DNA of 64,000 bases from Nocardia flavorosea NBRC 108225 (GCF_001613385.1 NZ_BDCG01000015.1:124001-188000); one strand, 5' to 3'. Counted from the first letter of the stretch, positions 52,701 to 59,704 are shown. Program-made: numbers and translations. Notes: generated from the sequence alone by a model not told the origin.

Positions 52701-54184
52701 TCGAGCGGGCCGGCCTGGAAGGGCCGGTCGAGGAGCGTGCCGAGGTCGCAGCAGCCCGGGACGAGCGGACCGCGGCGGCACACGGACTGCCACTGCGTGA
52801 CGCGGCGCCGGCCACCCATGAGGCGGTGGACGGAGAAGTCGAATATCTGCTGGATCGGACATTGCCGGTCGACGAGCAGCAGCTTTGGCGCGAACGCGTC
52901 GAGCGGTTCGAACGTGCGGCGCGACGCGTGATCGATCTCTCCGCCGACCCTGCTCGCGGCGGCGAGGAGAACCCTCAAGCGGACTCGGAAACCCATGCGG
53001 AGCCCCCGCCGGACCTCGGTGAATCCGGGTCCGCAGGTGAGCCGGCCGCGCGGAGCGACCACGGCGATACCCCACCGCCGGATGACGGATCCGATGTGGA
53101 GCCGGGGGCCGCCGGCCCGGTGCCACCGCTGCGGGGTTCGTCACTACGCTCGCACATTCCGCATCCGCCGCACGACTACGAAGCAGAAATGCCGCCTGCT
53201 TACCGGTACGAACGGAAACCGTGGCCTGTTCCGCCGATTGCGGCACCGGAGCCGCCTGTCCCGCCGGTTCCGCCTGTGCCGCCTGTGCCGCCTGTCCCGC
53301 CGGTTCCGCCTGTGCCACCTGTTCCTTCCGAGCCGCCGGTTCCGCCTGTTTCTCCGCAACCTCCGGTGCCGGAGCAGCCCGGCCGGCCACAGCCCATGCC
53401 TCCGGTGCCGCAGCCTCCTCGGCAACCCGAGTCGCCGCTTCCCGGCCTGCCCGATGTGCCCGGCACCCCGGCTCTTCCGGCCCCGGAGACCCCACCCCAC
53501 GGATATCCGGAGCCGCTATCGCCCTACCCGGCCGCGCCGCCCGGTGCCGCCGCGGATCCGCCGGCGAGTAGGTTCCCGGGTCCGTCGTGGCCGCCGGACA
53601 GTCCCGGCGCCCCCGGGCCTGGATCGCATCGATCGCCGGTCCCGGAGGGCGCCGGTGGCAGCATGCTTCCACCACCCGTCGTCCCTCCACCGGTACTGCC
53701 CGGTTCCGGCGCGCAGCAGCCGGGACGCCGGCACGACCGTTTCGGTCCGAACGGAAGGGGCCCCGGAGGAAGCGGTCGTTCCGGCGGGCCCGCCGACAGC
53801 GCAGGTTTGGTTGTGCGGCCGTTCTCCGGACCAGGCGTACCGGCCGAATTCGATCCGGAAACCGGGGCTTTGCGTGCCGGCCACGGTCTGGGGGGTTACC
53901 GGAGCGGGGTGTACGGCGAGCTCGGTGGAGTGCCTGTCGTGTTCTACCGCGGACATGACGGGCGGCTGGGGCTGCGCGTCGGTGATCGCAACGTTGTGCT
54001 CGACGGGTCGGCCCAGGTGGAGTGGGGGCAGGTTGCGTGGCGGACCATTCGGTTCGCGGTTACGGTCGGCGGCGAAACGTCGACAGAGCTGACATACCGC
54101 GCATTCCCCCCCGAGATGGATCTCGGCGCGTATATCCGCGATGTGCTCATGGACGGCGAGCTTCGCGAAAGGCTGTTCACGTGA
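40745..54184 (+). CDS. giant polymorphic toxin-like ESX cargo, 4,479 residues
   Basis: One uninterrupted frame. (1) 1-310: CpnT-like/WXG-type helical N-terminus with hydrophobic segments (MYISSLALLAAELAAAWIW). (2) 365-780: Ser/Gly/Pro-rich linker. (3) about 780-930: papain-fold, glutamine-deamidase-like domain, apparent triad Cys785 (NRGECARLT), His885 (GVGAHAYSL), Asp906 (EVSDPAAG). (4) 1080-1157: repeats of DGLLHxPGDPxGTYRD. (5) about 1290-1480: PD-(D/E)xK-like domain, Asp1350 and Glu1369-Ala-Lys1371 (IVVEAKGGSS). (6) long helical regions with a module repeated at about 1883-1996 and 3506-3626. (7) Trp-rich helices 2530-2645. (8) PPV repeats 4167-4210. (9) beta-rich C-terminal domain 4354-4479. 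Expected to be secreted through a type VII system. Roles inferred from motifs. Confidence 0.8.
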   Translation: MIELPGWAQSLSLIAGVEWPTGNEDEMWGLGDDWRTAAAALDDIVPDIIDAKNASMEAYPQGDGVDEMIKAFDSLLSGDGSDRDQSLPKLAEYFENIGDSAYNTGTEIEYTKLMYISSLALLAAELAAAWIWPPTAPLVQGAAIALTRVAVRILGQRVVQAIARALTKLIANRVVNFLLRHVAIDTIIGTMQELAIQQYQVDAGHREEINWDQVAVTAVSSAAGGAAAGPFADMLGRRLDNMLGGVDAGGVPLPLTMPQQYLKAGITGAGAGLVGAGAGLGAAIPAQIVASATGENAVSWGEAASQAYSSLPGQFSPLMFSAGASNGMLTGLGKFGANHAYSSLGVGMFNPENQSFMSQFNDVVTGPGPGIGGLPPGAGASGAGDGAGRSSEAARTSGGAGAPDGRSTTSAAAGPHGVSAPVADGSAAPGPEARNSAGDRLPAESNDSSGSGPGRTSETGGDSDAPAAGDRTAEASQPARPEAETPSGHRESPGSEVGGNESGAGLPTDSPESRPQQAEEPGIAAGRQDDSPVVPRADEMLSGSGDRTTETTGAEADPVTVPPLVNTPGPVSGPTTPGAPLGTGVQSGTQPGVGTPAAAGASTAAQAPPNSSAAPAETRTAAPTTGESRTQPGGTDAATRPRAGAGERAGLSTRSAYSDADSGLRAGRTETGPHGSDGADRTDPQQVSPRDEVRVGYRDGRLDPGDIVPVPTVDASGTTADRGTGPRDTSQPAESRGPQPAGEQRTPAGDEGSAPGRDEGSLRDDPVRIPDESGVSPNSRNRGECARLTLEEIQSETGSDRIRPPRNPVGPGGMTRSELEAAAGGRLYDFPGVGEDLPRHQGVADELLRMAAQMKPADIAEGRGPRALVVDEYATPVDEHGVGAHAYSLTVRMDPETGEYRIEVSDPAAGQRKGFPPDIPVDLRSVSAILFDGAGNAIRPGPADVRIRPTNERYLHAGDQDYGDSRRSRETPDEFAARTRAERADIHARLETNRAEYLRGRADSLDATGRTDDAAAYRDHADQADSSAARHRDEADGFWEAAGGRPEWDTGHRYPFADSTLPADDSGPGIGRRSPEEMFRGEDGKLHAEGDPPETFRSADGLLHKPGDPGGTYRDESDGLLHEPGDPEGTYRDDDPPHKMHRPGDPPDTSRDQRNGLHGPDGLYVQQSTTSGYKFEADKGPWTPHRIDDTNTPAERRQAWEEALQARDAVIRDRNTAREAVRDHAEKFLRLAQQYGIDIPQRSDGKPGNRYQSADDVIHLSKSKLQTEIDRMLAETERRAPEELAEREDFLDELQQLSADFHDLTPDLVKASKDMGEAAAMAYAVDTVERPGAILLVPFKGAFDGRDVVDVAALVPGTNGRPPKLIVVEAKGGSSWELKAADVYDPQTRAIERAQQGSPEYLRRTLNLDQNLQRFLTETLEEMRARGIDPRSPAGEALIDARKELLAAHRDGSLEIEYHLVHANDKGAIRAAEFDLNPTDPPGRVRVEMDRIGGLDRDTRIGTRLDDLSAESGPDRDGTESEPETRAEPPEEDGPEAGAGARRPDATAPLDDALADAIARRDELSGRIAEIARDLRVEVASGAWEPDRIAATIRDLAGRDLDASDSRRVDDLAELMPQLVRAEDQARLFADRVEYDRLLNERQALTREREFLRAKLTDRARNLGLEEPSTWAEQDPDAREEAILGLEVQTRVDTIHHPGGLDEAPHSDRHPVGGREQEYRRTLLEKLIADSERFDDLATTLREIDERIAGMDRAPEGLGRPQPEDVVAELEHLARNRAAELHRIKPRRSMRDDLAGRLDVGDPEETLTPDRLDDTLAAAQDRAERAHTEGRFSADDLAATLRDLEGLADAARDVNAAHIRIGRIQDDMARVAGAWRALAEAEGGRMVTDRVGLVEGDSPRIIVYGPRLNPADPRGDHDAALADALRRDPAAALAMVRPETTVEYRRVLAGRTGDRRVEDMDPPEVEHLSTGWVAGRRLDITTWRDSHGTVHTVDPSRPSWRTGRDDNPPPDKFTPKDPPDGVSGWAMTDVVNDITLPADEVPAGQIPESTLPVNAPQAPQQYDTSGVDPKDIFTQHWGADSYNIVRLLLMAALVPKHPAVKSWIQRHPEIGRWVQERPWLQKLPPFGTVFRDYEWFAPPERDVQPLHRGWDVTDHTPPPAGAEIPDGLRRRWETDIEAWREVQQWADGEYDRFRSDDRDIDRIAEGIDRHRRSEQQAAAREGIDTVRERLVRELGGIDPNGDVPAQLARIEITIDRVAGELADRFVSADSAAIRHTVEQIREMLVGVVDPAEIVPGADPDEIVRLVDPDAIVDRLAPHMRVEVPEFTRDNLLRIKNHLMRDEHRVRDYTDPAAGFVMRPMDQLADVAEAWNRLQAGTPLPQDFVLLRDALIEAQYLTDHPLATWKQANAHAIRLGYHWDADRPPLTGWRAGRPYAPEPVQRHPLLPPEPGPAPPHSPDGPDYTPGPAPAVGSAGDGTPPDPPVPAGPSLSPDPDEPERSPGTAGDESALGRDRHESRPVGDLDDPDGPDAAWFDRMELEQAEWAARMAADHADWYREMAAAHPGENLLRFHAEQAQWLVKMERERVDWLRRVHADRAAWRAEWRATQLRRLADADPENWAAGQRAELAEWSARMAAERVEWLHRMLDPGDGETPPDTPQPPAPPEDPDGLPHAPGTPPQRPPTSSGGEARPRTDEAPAHEPAPAQGVQSPPEEGEQSGSGAGSDGSAPGGPPRPADESGGSAPFTGDPLRDLAAFLRAEADRPAQLDARTPAGGDAERIRRFAAALGLEAVFGELRDPAAALAELAEIARARGFLDDVENAPRMRYPADFAELTATERYGGEEYWHNEADPETARGIREELRRAGLPVEEPARNALPTAEAVPPIGAEARAGESMRPRPEGAPEYSTADTPEPARGMPRVESAQETVTVLARAFGLDTAALTPEHLGATISELRYRVLLRAAAVEALAAANQRVLAEPEPRARSQLESARTAWARRLGIDPAALSRDPDTVAAEARARTHRMAGDIAVLADAARAADRSDEAVAAAAPVDTRRYTVEIEGDRVGVRLVAAADDESWRVEEAERFPAPVPGAEPEFAPGPRSLLRRVWEWLRDTAFLGQTPKYPSGSGIDSAGQSMLSDMAGVPLRQEKDPSPAPGDEYEVLGTKFNPVRIVKEAVELFRRREVLPLLRRLTSRVADRSGEYDPPPTEDGEQYRYWLDEADPDLVRAELGVELDDLRRQAAIEAGDSGERAVPHEAETNRPEPDRQADRLPRSAGEIGEWIAELSDAVAHRDNLLDELRAAAQDLGAELGAPTADAVRLLRDHLVYQQARRIGALTGLAEAARRYNAEHADIPYSDSVSFFDTDPLGRFLREVVVAQGGDPRLLDWRGVNNGGEPSREWGDLYDSDQPGRDDGRRSFLERALRRDQIRDERAVWAQILGDIDLNRLDADNLAATLTAELARIQAAAEKLTEFAERAGEFLRADAGIAELTGLIGDMAAQEWVLAQGGAMLDEPAGLALVPGSAADGPMRLVVFDARLEHDRILAGALARYPDLASAVGDGTVEVTYKIIDTRPGQPLPEGGAGPERITVVDAGTPRVRHFAGVVEGRQLELTVIDDGSGWRLIPDETAAAASEQTPGSELPADSENDTAAPEAARRLGLSVEELADSHKLATKLDILRAENEIRAARIESIIDYARTAWDIDTYHDIEQARENLLHRIAPESTEPVTARQVAETLAHPDTPAARRSQQIDDLIGYAKELAALDPAAVDTATARLLRRLDALVGTVQVHTVDQVGETIRNLAPRQGDNERLAAALTEYLGALGDIDIFDHRIHGADAADPRVGVSELPMHDKAVRHLLDLIADIGALAGAPENLGVLDAGTALPPSAERGADSDFARTIGVELPLADLNRWDEVLARHRRGEIGDDDPELTDVRAQLSRWNEVYEKYRDGKLDKDERLTPDQLARIQAELRAEVVQRSADIAAVAELIERAGLEGPVEERAEVAAARDERTAAAHGLPLRDAAPATHEAVDGEVEYLLDRTLPVDEQQLWRERVERFERAARRVIDLSADPARGGEENPQADSETHAEPPPDLGESGSAGEPAARSDHGDTPPPDDGSDVEPGAAGPVPPLRGSSLRSHIPHPPHDYEAEMPPAYRYERKPWPVPPIAAPEPPVPPVPPVPPVPPVPPVPPVPPVPSEPPVPPVSPQPPVPEQPGRPQPMPPVPQPPRQPESPLPGLPDVPGTPALPAPETPPHGYPEPLSPYPAAPPGAAADPPASRFPGPSWPPDSPGAPGPGSHRSPVPEGAGGSMLPPPVVPPPVLPGSGAQQPGRRHDRFGPNGRGPGGSGRSGGPADSAGLVVRPFSGPGVPAEFDPETGALRAGHGLGGYRSGVYGELGGVPVVFYRGHDGRLGLRVGDRNVVLDGSAQVEWGQVAWRTIRFAVTVGGETSTELTYRAFPPEMDLGAYIRDVLMDGELRERLFT
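43988..44213 (+). repeat. tandem GDPxxTYRD-type repeats in the giant protein
   Basis: Four to five imperfect units of about 19 residues, for example GLLHKPGDPGGTYRDE and GLLHEPGDPEGTYRDD, between the papain-like and nuclease-like domains. Probably a linker. Confidence 0.7.
53245..53348 (+). repeat. proline-coding minisatellite
   Basis: Nine-base units of the type CCGCCTGTG coding PPV, repeated about ten times with small changes. They make a polyproline rod before the C-terminal domain. Prone to length variation. Confidence 0.8.
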
Positions 54185-54320
54185 TTCGCGGCCACCTCGA
54201 TGGCCCTGGTGCCGAGCGTCACCGCGCGGCGCCGATTCGGCGGATCGAGGAACTTCACCGTGACTGGCATCGGCATATGATCCGGTCGGGGCAGCCGACA
54301 ACGAACCGCAGGGAGGTCTC

Positions 54321-54812
54321 ATGACGGAGTGGCGTACCTTGACCGACTCCGAACTCGTCGAGCTGGTGCGGAAGCTGCGCGCGCTCGACTGGTCGTGGCG
54401 GCTGGCGGACGCGGAGCAGGTGGCGGCCGAGCTCGGCTGGCAGATCGAACGGATCAGGCCGGTCGCGGTCGTCCTCGATACCGGACTCGGCCCGGGCAGT
54501 GGCCGGATTCGCGGCCGGGACGGTGTGGCTACCGAGATCGAGGCCAGGGTGACGTCTTACACCACAGACGACGCGGCGGGCCGCGATCGCACCCGTACCG
54601 CCTTCGCCGAGATGACGGCGGCGTTGAGTGCCGAATTCGGAGCGCCCACCACACGGGTGCCGGGCGTGAATCCGCGGGTGCGCTGGGCCGGCCCGGCAAC
54701 GACGACCGTGTTACGCGATTCCGGGGTCTCGGTAGCGCTGCACTTGGTGACCAATGAGGTGCTCGCACGCGAGGATCTGATCGAAGAGCTGGAGCAACAG
54801 GGGCTGCCGTGA
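54321..54812 (+). CDS. DUF6301-like protein, putative immunity/accessory
   Basis: 163 residues. Starts MTEWRTLTDSELVELVRKL, with LDWSWRLADAEQVAAELGW, and a beta-rich middle (GRDGVATEIEARVTSYTTD). It resembles the actinobacterial DUF6301 proteins that follow polymorphic toxin genes. The function is not established; immunity or chaperone for the giant protein is inferred from position. GGGAGG site upstream. Its stop overlaps the next start by 4 bases. Confidence 0.6.
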   Translation: MTEWRTLTDSELVELVRKLRALDWSWRLADAEQVAAELGWQIERIRPVAVVLDTGLGPGSGRIRGRDGVATEIEARVTSYTTDDAAGRDRTRTAFAEMTAALSAEFGAPTTRVPGVNPRVRWAGPATTTVLRDSGVSVALHLVTNEVLAREDLIEELEQQGLP

Positions 54813-55249
54813 CCGAATGGCCGGAATTCGCCGCGGGATTGGCCGAGCAGCTGGCCGGTCTGCCTGCCGGCGCGATACTGACGATAGTCGAAGCCGGAGG
54901 TTCGAGGTATGCACAGTTCCGGCAGTTCGACGACCTGCTGTATGCCGAACTCGTCGGTGACGAATGGCTGGCCACGGAGAACCGCACCGGTGATTCGGGC
55001 GCCCGGCTGCTGGCCGAGGCCGGGTGGCGGCGTCCCGACAGGTATCACACCGACAACTGGTGGATCGAGTACCCCTGGCCGTTGACACCGCAGCGGTACC
55101 GGGATCTGGTGTCCATTGTGTTGATCGGATTGCGCCGAGTTTTCGAGATCGCCGAGCCGGCCGACCTCGTCTACAACGCCTGGAATACCGAGGACGGGGA
55201 TCGTGATCTGGTGTTGCCCGGACTCGGCCTCCGCCGGGTCTCGAAGTGA
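54809..55249 (+). CDS. TY-Chap-like protein, putative chaperone
   Basis: 146 residues. Pattern TEWPEFAAGLAEQLAGLPAGA, GGSRYAQFRQFDDLLYAELVG, WWIEYPWPLTPQRYRDLVS and LVYNAWNTEDGD resembles the TY-Chap (type III chaperone-like) fold described in actinobacterial toxin loci. It would bind cargo rather than act as an enzyme. Start overlaps the upstream gene by 4 bases, the next gene starts 10 bases downstream, so the three form one unit. Confidence 0.6.
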   Translation: MTEWPEFAAGLAEQLAGLPAGAILTIVEAGGSRYAQFRQFDDLLYAELVGDEWLATENRTGDSGARLLAEAGWRRPDRYHTDNWWIEYPWPLTPQRYRDLVSIVLIGLRRVFEIAEPADLVYNAWNTEDGDRDLVLPGLGLRRVSK

Positions 55250-55259
55250 GGTGCGGGAA

Positions 55260-56828
55260 ATGAGCAGATCAGACGAGGAGCGGCCGGAATCCGAGGGATC
55301 ATCGCGCCCCGCCGGAGCATCCGAGGCGCCCGGCGATCGGCCGCTTCCGGGGCCGGCAACCGCACCGGGTCCCGAAGCGTCCGGTCCCGGCTCGACAGTC
55401 CCCGCAGACGAACCAGACCTGGGCTTCACGCTGGGTGGGTCCCCGGATGTCGCTGCGCAGGCCAGAGCCCTGATGCACCAGGTCGCCCGGAAACTGGCTG
55501 CCGACGGCCCGGCCGGCTGGCAGCGGCTGGACGCGGTGTTCGCGGCGACTGTGGTCGCGAGCACCGGAACCGCCCTCTATACCGATGAAAACCAGCAGCT
55601 CGTAGCGCGTACGACCCCGTCACCGGAGGTCATGACACTGGTCCGTGACCATCGGCGTCTGTCGTCCGGATTCGGCGACGGACCCTGGTGGCGCCTGCTC
55701 TTGACACTCACCGGCGAAGGCCGCATCGAGGTCGACTACGACTTCGGTACCGAACCGTTCCCGGACGACCAGCTCTTCGCTCCCGAGGCGTACCGCGCCG
55801 ACCTCGAGGCGTATCCGCGCGAAAAGCTGCCGGTCTGGCTGGCTGCCCATGTTCGTCACGCAGGTCGGCAGCTTCGCCCGCCGGAGGTGGCCGCCGCCGC
55901 GGCCGGTGAAGCGGGTATCGGCACAGCGGCAGATGGCGGTTTGCTTCCGCCGCTGCCGGTGATGACGGCGCGCTGGGCGGTGCTTTCCGCGGCATTCGTC
56001 GCGGCTCGCTCGCAGTGGGGTCCGCGCTTGATGCCGGCGATGCGCTGGTTCGAAGGCGCAAAGCGCAGCGGTTGTTCGCTATACACACTGCCCGGTGGCC
56101 GCGCGGTGCTTTCCGGCGGTCGGTGGGACGCGCCGGAACTGGACGCCGCCTACAACCGGGGCGAAACCCTGCCCGAACTGTATCGGGGCGCACCCTTTTG
56201 GGTTGCCGACCCGGTACTCAACCACCGTGCGAACAGAGGCCTGCTGACCTTTTGCTACTGGTGGGACCACGGCCGATGGTATCGCGGCGATTCACCGGAT
56301 CCCGGCGATTGCGCCGAGGCTCTTCCCGGCCTGTGGACCACCGATACCGTCGCCCGGATAGTGACCGGTCTGCTCGGCGAGCAACCCACCGAGCGGCAGC
56401 GTACCGGGGTCGGCACCCTGATCGCCGCGGCTGAGGTAGGGGAGGTGACACGCGACGCGCTGGTGGAAGTTTTCGGCACGGCGGGGTCTTTCGACCTCGA
56501 AAACGCGTTTTACCAGCTCTTGTTGGGTGGCGTGACAGCCCCCGAGCCGATTGCCGCCACCGATGCCGTCGACCGAGTCGCCCGGCATTTGACCGACCGT
56601 GGGGCGGATACCGCCGCGTACCGCGTGGACGACCTGCGTGCCGACCGGATATCCGCAGGATGGATGGTGTACGTACCGGTGGACCCGGGGGAGATCGCGA
56701 TCGGGCGGGCGATCTTCTATGTGGCGGATGACGGAGTGCTGGAACGTTCGTCGTCCTCGGTCGCCCCGTCGCAGTATCTCCCGGATTTCGAACGGCGCTT
56801 CCGGGAACGGAATCGTGCCCTCACGTAG
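55260..56828 (+). CDS. two-domain immunity-like protein (YezG/DUF600-like N-terminal part)
   Basis: 522 residues. After a disordered Pro/Ser/Glu N-terminus (about 50 residues) there is a domain with GWQRLDAVFAATVVASTG, FGDGPWWRLLLTLTGEGRIE, YDFGTEPFPDDQLFAPEAY and YPREKLPVWLAAHV, which resembles YezG-type immunity proteins. The second half (FCYWWDHGRWYRGDSPDPG, RISAGWMVYVPVD, GRAIFYVADDGVLERSSSS) looks like a further, related immunity-type fold. ATG 55260 has a GAGGTGCGGG site. Third gene after the giant toxin; immunity is an inference. Confidence 0.6.
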   Translation: MSRSDEERPESEGSSRPAGASEAPGDRPLPGPATAPGPEASGPGSTVPADEPDLGFTLGGSPDVAAQARALMHQVARKLAADGPAGWQRLDAVFAATVVASTGTALYTDENQQLVARTTPSPEVMTLVRDHRRLSSGFGDGPWWRLLLTLTGEGRIEVDYDFGTEPFPDDQLFAPEAYRADLEAYPREKLPVWLAAHVRHAGRQLRPPEVAAAAAGEAGIGTAADGGLLPPLPVMTARWAVLSAAFVAARSQWGPRLMPAMRWFEGAKRSGCSLYTLPGGRAVLSGGRWDAPELDAAYNRGETLPELYRGAPFWVADPVLNHRANRGLLTFCYWWDHGRWYRGDSPDPGDCAEALPGLWTTDTVARIVTGLLGEQPTERQRTGVGTLIAAAEVGEVTRDALVEVFGTAGSFDLENAFYQLLLGGVTAPEPIAATDAVDRVARHLTDRGADTAAYRVDDLRADRISAGWMVYVPVDPGEIAIGRAIFYVADDGVLERSSSSVAPSQYLPDFERRFRERNRALT

Positions 56829-57107
56829 GCGCCGGGCCAGATGATCGGACCGGGCAGTGGCTTTCCGGCGCACCGAAACGTCGATGTCTGTTCAGAAACA
56901 GGTCGGGCGGGCGTAGCAGCCCGGCGGTACGCTCGGAAGAGGTCCGTGCTGCGTTCGGGGTGTCGAGTTGTGAGGAGGCGCGCATGGTGTGGAACACCGG
57001 AATTGCTGTAATGGCATATCGGGTCCACGACCGCGGGCCGCTGTACCCGATGCCGAGTGCAAGAGACCTACGTACTGTCGAGTTTCGAGTTCGCAGGAGC
57101 ACGTGCT

Positions 57108-58904
57108 ATGGCACCTGAACCCGCCAACCCATGGTCGGGCCTGTCGTCCCAGGCCGAAAGTGGAGCGCTGGAACTCCAGTCCGGAGTGGTCGAGGACCTG
57201 GCGGGGGAGTGTAACGAGGTGCTCGGCCGGGTGCTGGCTGTGCGCGGCAAAGTGGATCTCGTCGATTCGCTGGCGCCACCCAGCAATCTGGGATCGAGTG
57301 AGGCGCTGGCCGAGCGATTCAATCAGAAAGGCCGGGAACTACGCGAAATCCTCGACGATCACGAAACCATCCTCAACGATATGATGGATACGTTCATCGC
57401 CGCGGGAAAAGCCTATTCGGATACCGACGACGACTCCGCGCTCGATATCGATCGGGTGGATACACCGGGCTCGCTGAGTGATCGGCCGGGGCCGAAGCTG
57501 GAGGAAACCACCAATGTGCCCGGGTTCGTCTATCCGGGGCTGACGGAAGACGGCGGCGGTATGCCGAGAAGCCTGCACAACCCGGCCGACGGTGTGGAGT
57601 TCGAATCTGCGCAGGTACACGGTGAGGATCCGCATTCTCTCTCCTTCGAACGCTACGAGTCGATGCAGGAGTCGTTCGGAAGCACCGGTGATTTCACCTT
57701 TGTGAAGATCGCGCAGGCCGCCGCCGATTGGCGATGGCTGGCAGGGCAATTGAACGAGAAGTTCGACGATCTGGTCAACAAGATGATCTCGACCCAGAAT
57801 TCGTGGCGTAGTCCCGGCGTCGAAGGCGGAGCCGAGGCGGCTCGCGGAGCCGTCACCGCCTACGGCGCGGACACCGACAAACTGGTCGCCAATATGAACT
57901 TGATCGGCGACAACCTGGAGTACGCGTCACAGTGGCTGTCGGCGACCTGGTACGAGATGGGCCAATGGGATGCTCCCGGCCTCGACGAGGGAGAGACCAC
58001 CACCAGCGCGTCCTATGTGCAGAAGGAAAAGGAAGCGCGACGTCAGGCGGCCATCAGGGCGATGGAGGAGGCATACCTTCCTGGACTGGAGCTCACCGAC
58101 GCCAAGATCGCGATACTCCCCGATCCGGTTCCGCCCACCAAACCCGGTCAGGACGGTGGAAACAACGGGGGGAACAACAACGGCGGTAACGGCGGCGGTG
58201 GCACCGGCGGTGGCGGTGGTGGCGGACAGAATCAGCAACAGCAACAGCAGGCCGCGCTCGACCAGATCGGACAGCAACGTCAGGAGCTGCTGGCCGCACA
58301 GCGGGAGCTCGAAACCCAGGCCCAGCAACAGCGGGCCGCACTTCAGCAACAGCAGCAGGCCCTTCAGCAGCAGTCGAGCACTCAGCCCCTGATGCAGGCG
58401 GCGCAGCAGGGGCTGCAGCAACTCGGGCAGATGGGCCAGCAGTTGTCCACCGCGGCTCAGCAGGCCCTGCAACAAGCTGGTATCACGGGTCTTCCGGGGA
58501 TGCCTGCATTACAGGACGCGGTAAAAAACTACCAGTCCGCTCTCCAAAAGGCAGGCAAGCTCCCCTCCGGTCTAGGCGGCGGAGCGGGCGGGAGTAGTCC
58601 TGCGGCGCCGGGGGGTGTGAAGGCGCCACCGGCACCGAATGTGGAGAAAGCGGCGAAGCTCTTCCCACGGGCCTCTGTCGCGACAGGTGTGGCGAGCGGG
58701 CAGTTCACGGGCGTCGCCGCGGCGTCGACGGGACAGAGTGCCCCCATGGGCGGGATGCCGATGGGCGGTGGTGGTGCCGGCGGGGGCGCGCAGGGCGCAC
58801 AGCAGAAGGATCACAAGCGCGCCGATTATCTGGATTCCACCGAATGGCTCGAGGAAGGACTCGGCGATCCGGCGATCGTTGCCAAACCGGTGGTCGACCA
58901 GTGA
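57108..58904 (+). CDS. PPE/EspB-like ESX substrate with Gln-rich coiled coil
   Basis: 598 residues. The N-terminal 300 or so residues are helical and contain WRSPGVEGGAEAARGAVTAYG and LEYASQWLSATWYEMGQW, resembling PPE/EspB-type proteins. YVQKE matches the YxxxD/E type VII signal. Then come a Gly/Asn-rich spacer and a poly-Gln coiled coil of about 60 residues, and a Gly/Ala/Met-rich C-terminus. ATG 57108 has AGGAG upstream; the frame is open to 57057. Its stop overlaps the espG-like start, so the chaperone is translated with it. Confidence 0.7.
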   Translation: MAPEPANPWSGLSSQAESGALELQSGVVEDLAGECNEVLGRVLAVRGKVDLVDSLAPPSNLGSSEALAERFNQKGRELREILDDHETILNDMMDTFIAAGKAYSDTDDDSALDIDRVDTPGSLSDRPGPKLEETTNVPGFVYPGLTEDGGGMPRSLHNPADGVEFESAQVHGEDPHSLSFERYESMQESFGSTGDFTFVKIAQAAADWRWLAGQLNEKFDDLVNKMISTQNSWRSPGVEGGAEAARGAVTAYGADTDKLVANMNLIGDNLEYASQWLSATWYEMGQWDAPGLDEGETTTSASYVQKEKEARRQAAIRAMEEAYLPGLELTDAKIAILPDPVPPTKPGQDGGNNGGNNNGGNGGGGTGGGGGGGQNQQQQQQAALDQIGQQRQELLAAQRELETQAQQQRAALQQQQQALQQQSSTQPLMQAAQQGLQQLGQMGQQLSTAAQQALQQAGITGLPGMPALQDAVKNYQSALQKAGKLPSGLGGGAGGSSPAAPGGVKAPPAPNVEKAAKLFPRASVATGVASGQFTGVAAASTGQSAPMGGMPMGGGGAGGGAQGAQQKDHKRADYLDSTEWLEEGLGDPAIVAKPVVDQ

Positions 58905-59695
58905 GTCGTACGTGGACGTTCACGGATATCGAATTCGTTGCGGCCTGGGAATCGACGAAAGAGGGGTACCTTCCGGAACCTTTCGTATTCACCAGTGAGC
59001 CCGGCCGCCACCGTGATCACCGGCGCGCGCGGATCGAGGCGGCCGAGCGAGTCCGATCGCGCTGCGGACCGGAACTGGCGGAAATCTTGGCGACCATGGC
59101 ACAACCGGATATCCGAATCGTGGTACGCGGGTTCGATGGTCACGATCTGCAGAATGCCGAACGCTCCATCAGGATTCTGGCCGCACGCAAGGGCGATAAC
59201 GCACATATGGTGATCCAGACGCCGGGGCAGACCCTGTGGCACGCCGAAGGATTCACCATGACCGAGCACGGTGTGATTGGTCTGGCCGATGCCGTGGTCG
59301 CTGCCCTACCCGAGGTCGGGGCGGGGCGGCAACCGGATTTCACATTCGCCGGCGGCGCCGGAGGGGATCGAATGGATCGGCCTCGTACCGGCCCGGCAGT
59401 GCTGCATCGTGGCGACGAGCCGGCTGTGATGGGCGAATCGTTCGGCGCCGCACCGGCCGATCTGACCGGGACGATAACGGTTGCGCAGGGATACTCTCGA
59501 CTCGGTCCGCGTGGAATCCGGCGGCGCAGCCTCGGCTGGCGTGATATCACCGGCGACGGCCGCTACCTGATCGTCTCGGGAAATCCGGCGACCGTGCTGG
59601 CGGTGGACCGCAAACGTATGGTGGGTGTGCTCAACCGCCAGATCGCGGATGTCGTGCGGGCGATCAAGGACGAGCGGACCAGTCTGGGAAATTGA
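58901..59695 (+). CDS. EspG-family ESX secretion chaperone
   Basis: 264 residues of the EspG family, which binds the tip of PE-PPE heterodimers in the cytosol. TWTFTDIEFVAAWESTKEG at the start, DIRIVVRGFDGHD, GRQPDFTFAGG, ARLGPRGIRRR-like segment (SRLGPRGIRRRSLGWRDITG) and a C-terminal helix (MVGVLNRQIADVVRAIKDE). GTG start overlaps the previous stop by 4 bases. Confidence 0.85.
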   Translation: MSRTWTFTDIEFVAAWESTKEGYLPEPFVFTSEPGRHRDHRRARIEAAERVRSRCGPELAEILATMAQPDIRIVVRGFDGHDLQNAERSIRILAARKGDNAHMVIQTPGQTLWHAEGFTMTEHGVIGLADAVVAALPEVGAGRQPDFTFAGGAGGDRMDRPRTGPAVLHRGDEPAVMGESFGAAPADLTGTITVAQGYSRLGPRGIRRRSLGWRDITGDGRYLIVSGNPATVLAVDRKRMVGVLNRQIADVVRAIKDERTSLGN

Positions 59696-59704
59696 CGCGT
59701 AGCC

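Noticed and set aside
53245..53348. Possible CRISPR-like array
   Set aside because: The repeats are 9-base coding units without spacers, within an open reading frame.
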